The position numbers and the translations under genes were made by a program. A stretch of DNA of 64,000 nucleotides from Antedon mediterranea. Taxonomy: Eukaryota; Echinodermata; Crinoidea; Comatulida; Antedonidae. The stretch covers positions 13,953,001 through 14,017,000 of the forward strand of contig NC_092674.1 of assembly GCF_964355755.1 (NCBI RefSeq). The letters run 5' to 3'. This document shows, in pieces, positions 35,801 through 48,400 of this stretch (position 1 is its first letter; each line of letters begins with the position of its first letter). Under the pieces are notes generated by a model. It ran no database searches. It had not been told where the DNA came from and worked only from the letters and a program-made list of their open reading frames with translations.

Positions 35801-36539
35801 CGATTTCCGGGTAGGTTGCAACTACACTGTAAAAAATAATTCGGCATGGGTAAAGTCCGACGGTTACACTACCAATTGCGCGAGAATTGTATTACCCTGG
35901 AAGTGCGGAGGAAACCATGCGATATGACGACTGTCGCGTGGAACAAGTCCATATTTTTAATAATTATTTTTATTTTGCATATAAGACCTATTTTTGTATC
36001 AGAAAATTCTACTGTTTAATATACAGCTGAAGTAGGTGTTATCAGTCACGGACTAAAAGATGAAAAAATAAGGTAAGCTTAAAAAGTAGGCCCTAGGCCT
36101 AGGGCCTAGTTAAGTTTAGTTCACTGCTCTGTATGTATGCGCCCAGTGCACGAGGATACTATGAAGTGTAATCAGCCTCGCCAAGTAGGCTTGGTCTAGG
36201 CCTGATGACATTGCTTAGTCTAAATTGCTTAGTCTCCGCTAGTGGCTGGAGTAACAATAAAATCTCTGTACAAAACGCGTGTTTCTCTCTTTAAACGACA
36301 ACATGAACTAATTATATAAATTATAATGCAGAAGGTTATGGTTTGGCTATTTAGTTATTATTATAATTATTGTGAATCAGACTGTTTAAAACTTAGTGCG
36401 ACAGACAGTTATTACAAAGTGCGACATCTCGATTACTACAAAGTAGGCCTATGACGATTATTACAAAGTGCGGCAGTACAAATAACGTGGTTTATAGATA
36501 GTAATTATAATTTGTTTGTTTTATCTTTATACTGGGTAA
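35801..36539. other. Noncoding stretch
   Basis: No gene is seen. Parts near 35800-36360 (TTGCGATTTCCGGGT, CTCTCTTTAAACGACAACAT) resemble 47990-48250. AGGCCTA words cluster at 36085-36110. Confidence 0.55.
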
Positions 36540-36821
36540 CCTCTTCAGTCAAAGACTGATCTCCCAGAGAGCCAAGTTGGTGATCAGTGGCTGTGATGTA
36601 CTAATACACGGGGGTAACCCCCTACTCGTCTCGAAATATGTACTAGGTTCTTTAAAGTGCACACAAGCAAGTTGTGTACACTGGACCTACGGTTTATAGT
36701 CCTTATCCGAGAAGACTCGTTCTACCACCAGAACCATGGGGTGAGTGAGCCTCGAACCCCTGCCGATGTTATGGCTACGTGATTAAGGTTCCATTGTCTT
36801 AACCGCTCGGCCTCTCACTCA
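36540..36821 (-). mobile_element. tRNA-headed SINE
   Basis: The minus-strand head starts GAGTGAGAGGCCGAGCGG, then TTAAGAC (box A-like, as in Leu/Ser tRNAs), and ends GGGGTTCGAGGCTCACTC (box B). GAGTGAG and CTCACTC can pair as an acceptor stem. The body contains GTGTACACAACTTG and GTGCACTTTAAAGAACCTAG, words I associate with conserved central domains of invertebrate SINEs, though I cannot assign the domain. It ends near 36540. Host module sequence (AAGTGCGA) resumes at about 36824. Confidence 0.75.
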
Positions 36822-37084
36822 CGAAGTGCGATGTGCTTTTTTTTCCAAGACAGTACCTATCAGGAAACAACCCTTATTTTAATGGCCTTACTTGAGTTTC
36901 GGGATCATATTTTTTTTTTAAATATTATTAAGTTCTTTAGTGAGATCTGGCTGGAAGGTATCCAGGTCCAGGGAGTTAAATGGCCGCGACTTATAAACTA
37001 TCTTTTGATTGATCTGACTTCCCAAAGTCAAGATTAACCTTGATGAAGGAGTAGTGCTCTGGGTACAATCGTGCAGTTCTCTAC

Positions 37085-38132
37085 AATACAGTAATCCTCG
37101 CTAGGTTCTATTCTGGGTCCTCTTTTCTTTACCATGTTTATTAATGATTTTTCGTCTGTTCCACATCATTCTAATTTTTGTATTATTTGCTGATGACATT
37201 AAACTTTTTCGGACTATTACAACTGATAATGATATGTTGCTTCTGCAGGCAGATTTGGATGGTCTTGTTCACTAGTGTTACAACTGGGGTATGTATATAA
37301 TGTCTCCAAATGTAAATCTATGTCTGTTACTCTCAAGAAAAAACCCATTTAATTTGATTTCAAGATTAATAATATTGTTCTCGAAAAAGTTTCTGTTCAT
37401 AAGGATTTAGGCGTTCTTTAAATTTTTGTAAACATGTTTAATATGTTGTAGCTAAGAGTAACAAACTCCTGGGATTCATTTGCAGAAATTGCAGACATAT
37501 CAATGGTAGTAAGGCATTGATTCTTATGTATAAATCTTTAATTCGGTATAATCTTGAGTTTTGCTCTGTTATTTTAATTCAATTTCTTTTTCTCAGTCTA
37601 TTATGTTACAACGTCTTCAAAATAAGTTTTGTAGGTTTTATTTCCGTAAATTTGGTAAAAATCCCAAGTTAGTTCTACTTAAAGATAGAAGGAATGTATT
37701 TTATTTAATTTTCTTGTATAAATGTATGAACTCTGTTGTTGATGGTAACTTTATTTCTTATTTTCACCTTTCCGTTCCTGTTTATAGATTAAGAAATCCG
37801 GGGTTATTTTTTGTTCCACCGGGAAGGGTTAAAGTAACTAGGGATGGTTGGATCTGTCGTCTTCCTAGATTATTTAATTATATTGGCTATTGTAATCTGT
37901 TTTTTGATATTTTTTGTGATACAATTTATTGTTTTTGGTTGTAAGATTACTGTTGCTATTACTTCTATTTAATTACTTTCTTTATGATAATTTGCTATGG
38001 TATTGATTTACCTGTAATTTTAGCTAATTGTGTTGTTTAATTATCTATATAAATTACATTTATTGATTCAATCCTGTTATAGGCGACTTTGGTCGCTGTT
38101 GGATGAAGATGAAATAAAAAAAAATATAAAGT
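37085..38132 (+). pseudogene. Degenerate LINE RT 3' half (CR1/jockey-like)
   Basis: The plus strand reads GSILGPLFFTMFINDF, then FCII followed by a damaged ADD box and HIKLFRTI, QADLDGLVH-stop, and a C-terminal ORF (37604-37944) with MLQRLQNKFCRFYFRKFGKN, as in the RT tail of CR1/jockey LINEs. It ends with GATGAAGATGAAATAAAAAA near 38110, a typical 3' tail. Borders follow from the homologous uninterrupted sequence at 50.98 kb (GTGCAGTTCTCGACAATTT). Several frameshifts and stops make it inactive. Confidence 0.8.
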
Positions 38133-38279
38133 AGGTCTTTTTGATCTATAATAATGACCCGCAATGTTAATTGGTTCATTTAGGTATGTTATTACCGGCA
38201 CGCCATTTAAATTAAAAACTTTTTAAAAATCAAACTGAATTATGTAGCACCCCTTATAATTAATGTTTGTAAAACTTAC

Positions 38280-38378
38280 ATTGTCTGGAAGATCCAATTT
38301 AGCACCTGCCTTGAGCAAAATAGTGCAAACATATGTGTGGCCGTAATATTCAGCCAAAAGTAAAGGTGTCGATCCATC
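38280..38378 (-). CDS. Ankyrin-repeat exon C (one 33-aa repeat)
   Basis: The 99-nt, phase-0 exon encodes DGSTPLLLAEYYGHTYVC to ..LLKAGAKLDLPDN. It has a TTTCAG acceptor and a GTAAGT donor. It is the most diverged intact copy: AA at 9-10 reads AE and the D after GHT reads Y, yet the structural Gly, Leu and GA positions are kept. Flanking intron DNA matches module 1 on the left (ATGACCCGCAATG) and on the right until about 38720. Confidence 0.9.
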
Positions 38379-39228
38379 CTGAAAGATTACAAACATTATG
38401 GTATAGTACTTTTCACTCTACAACATATTTAATCTTTTACTAAAATCAATTCGGTATGATCAATTAAAAATAATTTTATGTAAATAAATAATGCCAAATA
38501 AGATTTTTCGGATGATGTATTGTGGCGTATACATCTATTTTGCTTGTATAATATTCTTTTTTTATAGTACTGTACAAAATAAATGTTTCTTAGCTTTGCC
38601 TGAAATGTAAACATTTCCAGTAGTGCTAATGTATCTGAATGTAAATTATGACACAGAGTGGTGTTTGCGTTTAAACAGGCAGTTACGACTGAAAACGTAT
38701 CCAGGCTCCAAAATGTTGACAATGAATGTTGGCATGACATGATAAACAATAAACACGTTACTTTTAACAGAGTTCAACTTAGATTTTTCTCGGGTTACTT
38801 AGATTTCGTTCTTAAATACGGTGTATTGTCGTATTTATTGTCATGCCAAGTGTTCTCTACATTGCGATATTACAAAAGTTTGGGTACGGACATTTCTCGA
38901 AGTATTATAGGGTAACACCGTGGCTTAAAAATATATTGTTTATTATAAAACATAGACCTTTGCAAAAACACTACTTAGTTTATTAATGAAAAATATCTTA
39001 ATTAAAATATACATTTGAATTAGCTGTACGTGAGTGCAAAACATCTAAATGAATATGTATTTACAAAAAGCTACAATTATGTTTCCGAAAATTGTTTTTT
39101 TAGACCACACTAAGTGGTTGGTGTAACTTCACATTAATGATAATTATATTGAAACATTATATGTTAATTAGTCACCTTAACCTTGCCATATACGATGATT
39201 TAAAATTCTGAGTTTAATATTATAGTAT
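38379..39228. repeat. Intronic module 1, exon C copy (partial)
   Basis: This continues the exon C intron with module 1 landmarks (GTAAACA.TT near 38606, CTCGGGTTACT near 38790, GGGTAACACCGTGGCTT near 38910, GGTGTAACTTCACATTAATG near 39119), but the order is condensed relative to copies A and F. No gene is seen. Confidence 0.65.
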
Positions 39229-39230
39229 TA

Positions 39231-39740
39231 CAGTTGAACCTCCGTAAGAGGCCGCCTCTTGAGCGGCCGCGGCAAATTTGTTTACAACACATTAGATTGT
39301 TTGTATGGTAAATTATCTCCCTGTAAGCGGTCACCCAAAAAAAAAAATCGTATTGACTTTTGAAAAAAAGACCATATACATGGCTGCATTCGCCCGCAAA
39401 ATTTTAGCTGACCGACCAACTGACCGACCGACATATTGAGCTGTAGAGTCGCGTTTTGCACGCGACTAAAAATACAATTTGATACTAATATTGTGCTTTA
39501 TATATTAGGTTTATTTCGAAGCGGTTTTAAAAATATTTCTGTGAAGAACATTCCTGTATTTTTTTTAGATGAGATGAGAAAACTACACAGATTTTTACCA
39601 ACCGATTGTCTGAAAATCATAAATAATTATAAACCATCTGTTTATAAATTAAATGGAGAATATAGAGGCTGGTTGCGTTCAGAAATCCGAAAAATATCGT
39701 GATTTTGGCCCTCTATCGGCAGAATCTCCCGTAATCGGCC
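39231..39740. mobile_element. Pogo/Tigger-like element remnant, second copy
   Basis: It starts CAGTTGAACCTCCGTAAGAG, followed by GGCCGCCTCTTGAGCGGCC (a local palindrome). Related to 7227 and 8325-8490. The stretch GTGAAGAACATTCCTG..GATGAGATGAGAAAACTACA is shared with 8440-8490. Near 39720, GAATCTCCCGTAATCGGCCAC may be the opposite terminus. No transposase is recognised; an 88-codon open frame (39436-39702) has no family I know. Confidence 0.45.
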
Positions 39741-42700
39741 ACTTTTCAATTCCATAAAATAAGGCAATTAATAGTAGTTGATACCTTAGTGGTTATAACA
39801 GCCCAGGGCTGAACTTGAACTCATCAAGCCCAAAGTCGTTCATTTTTGTCGCAAATACTGTAATATGTAATATATAGAGTAAATGGAAGAGTAAGCAACT
39901 GAAGAAAAGATATTTAGGGCTAGCCAAGATATCATAAGGAAGCGCATTAATTACAATTGTCACGGCTGCTCTCTTCAGAAAAAAGCGAACCTACGAACCC
40001 CACTTGCTATGGGCTTGTCCTTCACCTTGACGAGTTCGAGTTATCCACGTTAACGCACACCCTGTAACTAACATTAAATATACATACTCTATGACCCGAA
40101 AAAAAAATATTTATAGTGTGCTGAATTGTGTCTATTCTGTGTTATACAATATTAAGTGCGAATAACCAATAAGTAAAGGTTAATATTCTATTCTATTCCG
40201 TTTATTCAGTAAAAAGGCCTAAATTGTACTCCGATATGTTACTTTTCACTATGATGACACGATTACGAAATCAGCAACAGTTGACTAGGTATCAAACGAA
40301 GTAGGAAAACATGGAGTAGGCCTAATCATGGTCATTGAAATATAGTTTAGACATGGTACATAATATAGGTCTCTCGTTGTAAAGATGGTGGGAAAAATCC
40401 AAAATGGCTGCCAGTAAACTAGGAAATCACATACAGTATCTGTGAACGGCAGAAGTATGTAAATGAAATAGCTGTAGATGGTAGAGGTAGTATGTAAATT
40501 ACAAGTAACTGTAAAAAAAATAAAAAAAAAAAGTTACAACCAGTTCAGTTTCTGAAACCACATAAAATGTGGTATTTTTGGGAAAATAAAGATTGAGGGC
40601 GCTGTTCACATAAGTAAAAGTACACTTTTTTACCTGTAACTAACTAAGTTTTTGTCAGAATATTTTTTAAATGGTCTTATTTGATAGATAATTACATTTT
40701 CTTTATATTAAAGATAACAAATTTTACATTAAATATCCATAGTTCAGATAAATTTACGTTAAGTGCCTAAAATAGGCAAATATAACACATTTTAATACAT
40801 AACAAATACTATTGGATGTTAACAAATTACAAATTTAGTTATCATAAATAGGATTCTTTTACATTTTCATATAAACTGTTTCATTATAAAACATATAAAT
40901 ATATATTTTTCTCACAATTTCTCATAAAAAAACTTTTACGACCACTAGTTTTCGAGATATAGAAATGTGTACTACCAGTACAGGTCAAAGGTCAATAACA
41001 AGAATCTGGGTCATTTTCTTGGAAAAGTTTGTATTAGACTGAATAGAAACATCAATCTTCTGATTAATTTGAGACCTATTCAAAGTTTGTCCAACTGTTA
41101 GTTACCAAGTTATATGACATGTAGGTCAAAGGTTTCAACTCCTAATAACTAATTGCCTTATTTTATGGAATTGGTATCTATTAATTACTTTGGTGTGACC
41201 TTAATGGATATACCAGCTCTTAGGAGGGGACAAGTAGAGTCACTGAACTGAAATGTCACCTCACTGGACTACTCCTTAAATAGTCATGTATATTCTGTAA
41301 TTATCACTTTTTGATTAACACACTTTGGAAATAACTTGAACTGATAGCTACAACTTAATCACTCTCTGTGTACATATAGTGTAAATACATACCGTTGAGA
41401 GAATTTAACAACAGTCTGTGTCATTGATATAAAGACTGCTACATAAGTTAGATGTTAACATTAATTCCTATTTTTTTATGAACGCAAACATTGTAACGAA
41501 CAATGAATCCTAATTATAGTTTTCCAATAAATGCTACATTGAACTCGTCAAGCCCGAACCAGAATTTATTTTCATTTGTTCGCAACTGAAGAAAATACAT
41601 TTAAGCCTATAGCCTAGATTTCAAAAGTTAATCCTTATTTATAACTTTCACTGCTGGTCTAAAAAGACGAACCATACGAACCCATAGGCTAGGGGCTTAC
41701 CGTCACCGTGACAATTATGGTTATCCGCGTTAACGAACACAGTGTACCAAACATATTGAAAACATGTTTTTAGTGTTCTGAATTGTGTCTTATAGTGCAT
41801 TGTATGTTACATTTTTCTTGATAGCATAATATTCAATTTGTTGGTGGATTGTACTTTTACGAGTCCAGTTAAGCATAATTGTGGCATTTATTGTCCAATT
41901 CCGAGCCTTTTATCGTCTGACTTGATTTGTAATACTGGTGTCCTTTTTCGTGACATGATCTCAAGCTAGTAGATCTCATTATCCAACTACTTATTTTCGG
42001 CCAATTGTTCTCTTCACCACAAAATCACATCCCTCTCCACTTCAAAATCCTGTCTACTGTACATTCTTGTTGTATTTTGACACCGTGATACCTTTATAAC
42101 ATTCAAGATGTCTGTGTCTCAACAACCTACGCCAACATCGGCAAATGGGGCATCACCTGTTTTGACTCTACTGCTATCCTCTGTTCTATTCTTATATAAG
42201 CGTTTACTAAGTTTATCCAGTAAGTTTAACTTAGCTTTCTTGGCATTACTTCTATTACTTATGAACGCAATTCAAATGAATATGATGACAATTTGTTTTT
42301 TTAGTGGGCTGAAATATTAACTTAAATTGACGTAAACGCTCATATACTGTCAGTATTTCTTTTATTTAAACCATTTCCCATTTGTACAGAGAACTTGAAA
42401 AGAAAACAACTTTTTTCATTTATCGCCAAACGCGAGTGTTGCCACACGAAAATAACACAGTCAATATCATCGTACTCTAGAACTTAGTGGATTTTATATG
42501 TTTAATGACAGGGACACGATAATGACGCAACAATTACTCAGTCAATATCATCGTACTTGAGGAAATATATACGATTTACGATCCTCGCAGAAGTATACTC
42601 ATGTGATGCAGTTTCAGCTAATCACGTTCACGTATTTACATATAACATTTAATAAAAAAATATTTTTTCAAGTTCAATTAGTTCCCCTTAATTTATAGTC

Positions 42701-43521
42701 CTTTAAATCTTTCTAATAATATTATTATTTTTTCCATCTTTTCTGAAAATTGATTACACCACATTCAATTGGGTTGATGTAGCCTACTTATTTGTCCATA
42801 ACATTGAACTGTTACATTCTATCACTTACACTATTAAGATTACACACATGTTCATGTGCGCCATAATATTGCTCAATATTCTATACCACAAATGATTGTG
42901 CAAGTACGCGTATGTATTGATTCAACATTACTTTATTTGGGGTTGGTACAGTATATTCATGTGAAGTATATCAATATGGTCAACATTCGGGACACCAAAG
43001 AGTTCAGGAGTTTACCGTGCTTGGCGTGTTTGTCAGCCGATTGCATATTCCTGCCAAAACGCAACGAACACACTCAAATGAAAACGAGATAAAAATATAC
43101 CAAAACACACTGTACATATCTATAATAAAAAGTATGGATGGAGTCGTTTAAGTGATACATATTGCACTTAGATGTTAAACAGATCACCAATTAAGTAACG
43201 ATTCCTCACACAGTACCGTTTTACGGCCTTTATAAAATCAAGGCATTATCGGTTCTACACCTTTGGTTATACTACACAGTTGTAATGTATAGTAACCAGT
43301 CCGTTCAATGGAGTCAGCTAACAGTGTAAATATCAACGATCGGTGTGTTTCTAACAACAAAGGCTAAGTTTTTCATGGGATTTACAACGACGTCTTAAGT
43401 GCTAGGCATATTTTAGGTATGTTATTACCGGTTCGCGCTTTAAATTTGAAAAATTAAATCATTTGTTTTAATCACACTGAATTATATAGCACCCCTTATT
43501 AACAATGTTTGTAAAACTTAC
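39741..43521. other. Noncoding stretch with a local duplication
   Basis: No gene is recognised. Positions 39825-40150 and 41540-41790 are related (CATCAAGCCCAAA / GTCAAGCCCGAA, TTATCCACGTTAACG / TTATCCGCGTTAACG). The DNA between them (about 40380-41500) looks inserted but has no visible TIR or coding frame. From about 42180 the sequence is intronic module 2. Confidence 0.55.
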
Positions 43522-43620
43522 ATTGGTTGTAAGATCCAAATTAGCACCTGCCTTGAGCAAAATAGTGCAAACATCTGTGTGGCCATTACTTGCAGCAGAA
43601 TGCAAAGGTGTCCATCCGTC
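43522..43620 (-). CDS. Ankyrin-repeat exon D (one 33-aa repeat)
   Basis: The 99-nt, phase-0 exon encodes DGWTPLHSAASNGHTDVC to ..LLKAGANLDLTTN. It has a TTTCAG acceptor and a GTAAGT donor. It fits the ankyrin consensus (TPLH, AA, NGH, LL, GA) and is closest to exon B, with which it shares intronic module 2. Confidence 0.9.
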
Positions 43621-43861
43621 CTGAAATATTACAAACATTATGTTATAGTATTTTTCACTTCACATCAAACTATCTAATATTGCAATAAAATCAATTAGAT
43701 GTGATCATGTTTAATACAAATTTAATTAAATTTATATTATAATTTAAAGTATGTGTAATCAGTGCTACTAAGCGCCTTTGATGATTACATTGTTTACTTA
43801 ATTATGGCAACGCAAACACAATATAAGTATATTAAAGTTACTTTTTGAAACTTAAAATTCA

Positions 43862-44357
43862 GCACCCGTATATTTACAGGAACTAATTCAGAAGTATAAC
43901 CCTGGTCGCCAGGAACTCAGATCTACATAAGATATTACTCGTCTTGTTGTTCCTAAAACTAATAGACTATTTAGTGATAAATCATTTTCTGTCATTGGAC
44001 CTAAGTTATGGAACAATTTACCTATTAATGTTCGTATTGCTCCAAGTGCACAATGTTTAAACAAATTGTTAAAGAGTTTTCTTAATTTAGATATGTACTC
44101 CTTTTTGATTTAGAGCGAACGCAAACAAGGATGAACTAACTCAGAACATAATCACTAACCGTTCAACACCAGGCAGGCTGCCCACGGCAGACCGGAATAC
44201 GTGAGGGTACGATCCTCCCTGCCTCTAAAAACTAAACACTTAACAAAAACGAGATGCGAGAAAACAGAAGTTTCTATATGTACTGCTCTAATTATTGTAC
44301 AGCGCTTTGGTCTTTTGGGAAAAGCGCTTTATAAATCTCTATCGCATAGTATAGTAT
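43862..44357 (+). mobile_element. LINE 3' end with L2-like terminal hairpin
   Basis: An insertion of about 496 bp inside module 2; host homology to 21040-21090 stops and resumes at its edges. It encodes an RT-tail fragment, TRLVVPKTNRLF and FSVIGPKLWNNLPINVR, ending at a stop near 44112, as in L2/CR1-like LINEs. The 3' UTR ends CAGCGCTTTGG..AAAGCGCTTTATAAAT, a stem-forming terminus typical of L2-clade elements. The 5' truncation leaves only about 80 codons. Confidence 0.8.
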
Positions 44358-44582
44358 AACATATATTGCCATAAATAGGTTGTTAAATGATACGGGTATG
44401 TACTTCTTGTATCTAATTTGTAAACAAAAATATTACTTTAATTATAAATTTGTAATATTAAACCATTGGACAGTGTGTGTGTGAAATATGTAATGTACTT
44501 CCTCTATCTAATTTGCGGTAGGCCTAATTGGTATAATCAATATATTATTTAGTTTAAATCAAACACCAAATAATGACAATCA

Positions 44583-46588
44583 TTACCCAAAAAGAAAATT
44601 AGAATATTTAATAATAATAATAAGCCTTGGCTCACAAAAGATGTAAGAAAGGAATTACTTAAGAAATATATTGCATCCAAAAACAAATGCAACGAGATGG
44701 AAAAGAAAAAGATTCAAAAATGTGTAAATAAGAAAATCAAAGCATGTAAATAAGAATATGGAGAAAAAATTGAGAACAAATTCAAGTGCCGGGACACCCG
44801 TCAGGCCTGGAATGGAGTTAGGAAAATTACAGGTATGGGGAAGAAAAATAATGAAATTGAACAAAGTTTTAAACCAAATGATTTTAATATTTTTTATTCT
44901 AGATTTGGTGAAATAAATTTTAAATGTGAAATGACTGCATCTGCTGAAGGGTTTAAAAATGAAATGTATGATAAAAGTGCAATAAAAATTGATGTAGATG
45001 ATGTTAAGAAATATATGGAAAGGGTAAATGTTATTAAAGCAAAGGGTCCGGACGGTGTATCAGGGCGTTTGATTAGATCATGTGCCTCTCAGCTTTCACC
45101 AATAATAAGCCAGCTTTTCCAGTGTTCACTGAACACGGGGGTGGTACCTGATCTATGGAAGGTCTCTGAGATTATACCTGTTCCGAAAATGTGTAACCCT
45201 AAAATCATTAACGACTTCAGACCAGTGGCATTATCATCTATTCTAATGAAGATTCTAATGAAGATCCTTGAGAAAATTGTTAGAAGTCAACTAATGTCTG
45301 AAATGTAGTGATTTTATGGATAATAACCAATTTGCATATCAATGTAATAGATGATGCTATTATAACCTTGTTAGACCTGGTGGTTTCACATTTAGATAAG
45401 AAGGGGACCTATGCTCGATCGAGGGCTATTCATAGACTTTTCATCTGCATTCAATTTGATGCAGCCTCATATTTTAATGAATAAAATGACTGAATGGAAG
45501 GTTAATCCTTACCTTGCTCTATGGGTTGGTGATTTTCTTACAAATCGGCAACAGTATGTTAAAGTTGGTAAATCTATCTCAGAGCTGAGATTAGAAGGAC
45601 CAACACTGGTGCACCCCAGGGGTGTTGTCTGTCACCAAGTTTATTTACAATATATACTAGTGAATGTCGATCTTCATGTAGCATTGTGTCATATAATCAA
45701 ATACGCAGATGACATGGTACTGATTGGTCTATTGAAAAATGCTGACGATCATGTGTATAAGGCTGAATATGTTAAAATAATGTCATGGTGTAATGACAAT
45801 TACCTTAAGATTAATTTTAATAAAACTAAAGAAATTATATGGGATTTTAGAAAAAAGAAAAATGAAAAAAGTTATCTGATAGTTAATTATCAGACAATTG
45901 AACGTGTTCATGAAACCAAATATCTTGGTACACATATTGATGATCAACTTAGTTTTGAAAAAAATACGGCCGAGATAATTAAGAAAGGTCACCAAAGGTT
46001 ATATTTCCTAAGAAAGCTAAATAAATGTAATGTTAGCTGTGGTACTCTAAAATTATTCTATGAAACAGTTATTCAATCAGTACTAGTTATCTCTTTTATT
46101 GCTTGGTTCGGTAATTTAAATGAAACACACAAGAAAGGTCTCATTATAATTACTAAGATAGCATCAAATATAATTGGTTGTACGGTTAATGATTTAAAAT
46201 ATCTTTATGAAAAACAGGTCCTAAGTAAATTAAGTAAAATTTTAGAAGGTAAGAAACATCTATTACATATGAGATTTTTTAAAAACAAGTCAGGCCGGTT
46301 ACGGGCTCCTAGAGCTGATACGTCAAGAAACCGACTGTCTTTTGTACGAAATTCAACTCATATTTTTAACTCAAAGATTGTTAGATCATAATAGCGCACA
46401 TGCAATATATATTTTAAAGTTTTACTGTTGATGGATGTTTTAATTAATGTTTTTAAATTGTAAATGTGTTCTATGTATAGTAATTATGAATGTTTTACCA
46501 TATTTTTCTGTCGAGGAAAACAATTTTTCCATGTACAATTTAGTATATATGGAACGAATAAAGATTTGATTTGTTTTGATTTGATGTG
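44583..46588 (+). mobile_element. 5'-truncated Rex1-like LINE
   Basis: Host module 3 sequence breaks at AATGACAATCAT and resumes at ATCATCAGTGGGCC, giving a precise 2.0-kb insertion with ATCAT at both edges. It starts inside coding sequence (KPWLTKDVRKELLKK) and ends with an AATAAA-like signal and (TTGATTTG)n-type tail near 46556-46585. It shares family with 57387-58392 and 61893-64000; the Rex1 label is a best guess from protein style. Confidence 0.8.
44610..46391 (+). pseudogene. Rex1-like LINE RT, frameshifted
   Basis: Two frames carry the protein. In the first (to 45308), KPWLTKDVRK, RQAWNGVRKI, GPDGVSGRLI and DFRPVALSSIL are RT finger motifs. One stop lies near 44752 (KACK-stop). In the second (45411-46391), FIDFSSAFN holds the motif A Asp and KYADDMVLIG the YADD box (residues 98-101). 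LGTHIDDQL, QRLYFLRKL and a conserved tail (SGRLRAPRADTSRNR) follow. The GxPQGxxLSP motif is damaged (HPRGVVCHQVY). Inactive. Confidence 0.88.
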
Positions 46589-48400
46589 ATCATCAGTGGG
46601 CCGTTAATAAGAAACACGTTTTAAACGGCTTGCAACAGGAACCAAAGCATCCCTGGTCTCAATGACGATGCAGTACATAAAGATAGCGCGCAGTCTGTTC
46701 AAACATAACAGCAACTCAACAACTTTGCTACCATTCGGCTATATCGATTTCTGATATAATTTTATATACTGATTTTACAATTTTCCCTGCAAAATACCTC
46801 GATGATGTTTTAATATGCTGGACTTTTTTTTTTGCAGTATAATTTCATTTTGTTTAAACTACAGGCGTTGCCCGTGAAAAAAAAACCCTGCCGATGAAAT
46901 TAGAAATGTTGTTTTAAAACTGTCTATAATATCTGCCTAAGAGAGAAATATTATAAAATCTACGTTTCGCAGTACATCTGAAATAGGAAAGGTAGGTATG
47001 CAAGGTGGAAATCTCAGAAATAACCATACTTTATATATAGACACGCTAACATTGACCTCGTGGAGCACATTTAGCTCGTAGTATCATACACGTGCACATA
47101 TAGCTCATCGCGTTGGTAAGTCACAAACCTATTAGTGATTTTTTGTTATTATTATAGTATTATGTCAATGAGGCTTAGTAGTATTCCACATGCAATATGA
47201 ATTGAGAAAAAGAAAAATAACGACAATTGTATTATGACTGTGACCGAATTAACGCTTTAAAAAAGCATTATTAAATACATACCGATAGGTCTATGTGAAC
47301 GGCCGATACTAACCACGATGCATTGCTTTTAATTACTCTTTGTAGGCCTACATTTAGTCTTTGATCACTACATTGGATGCGTTATTATGTTTCTTGTAAA
47401 CAGTCATTCTACATGCTTTAGATCATAGAAATAATTACTTTGTTAGGAGTATCTGTACATTTAATGTACGATGATACTAAACGATCGCAATTGACATACT
47501 AAAAATAATGTAAACCAATATTGCTAGAGTTCAATTAAAGCAAAGGTTTCTTTTATGTTTGAATGCAATTATATTTAGCTAAACTTATTGTTGTATTAAT
47601 TTAGATACACAAATAAAAATATGAAATCATAAGAAGAAACATTCGGGAATTACCAATCGTGATCTTAGAAATTATATTCATGACTAATGTGTCTATTTTA
47701 ATATTTGAAGTAATCTTTTCTTTATATTATGTCATTTGAACAATTGAATAGAACATGAACTCAGTACTTATGGATTTTAACCCACGAAGCCTCAACCTTT
47801 GCAATCGAACATTTTACCGGCACAAACGAAGCAAATTGAAAAAGTCAACATGTTGCTGATCTGGTAGATACCATTGAAATGTTAGCGAATCAATACGCCA
47901 TGTGTCTTAGAAAAGATAGTATTAAGGTTTTTTTTATTTTCTGATGTCATCGGTAGACTTTTAATGGCGGTAAAGTTACTTCCGAGTTCGTTATCACTTT
48001 GCGATGTCCGGGTTGCAACTACTGTACAACTTCGCTGTAGTCACAATAAAACCTCTGTACGAAACTCGTGCAGCTGTCCCACATGTGAACTGACATGTAC
48101 ATTTGATATACATTTGAGTCAAAATATTCTATATTTCTCTCTTTAAACAAACTAAAAAAAATGAACTAATTTATATTAATTATACTGTATATGGTTTGGC
48201 TATTTAATATTATTGTACTGTAACTCAGACTGTTTAAAACTTAATGAAGAAATAGCTCATAATGTTTAATATGTTATAAATTGTGCATACACTACGATAC
48301 GACGTGACGTTATTATTACAGTAGTAGACAATGTATAAATATTATAATGTACCGATGATAAGCCGACTCGCAATAAAATTAATAATATTACAAGTAATCT
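46589..48400. other. Noncoding, modules 3 and mixed intronic repeats
   Basis: 46589-47110 continues module 3 (match to 31850-32580). 47160-47720 has pieces related to 5940-6000 and 8910-9040. 47940-48350 resembles 35800-36380 and 55640-55730. No gene is seen. Confidence 0.6.

Noticed and set aside
39436-39702. 88-codon plus-strand frame in the pogo-like remnant
   Set aside because: Part of it is shared with 8440-8490, where the frame is broken; no transposase motif is seen.
40380-41500. Possible insertion between two related blocks (39825-40150 and 41540-41790)
   Set aside because: No terminal repeats, target duplication, coding frame or RNA motif could be identified, so it is described only as noncoding.
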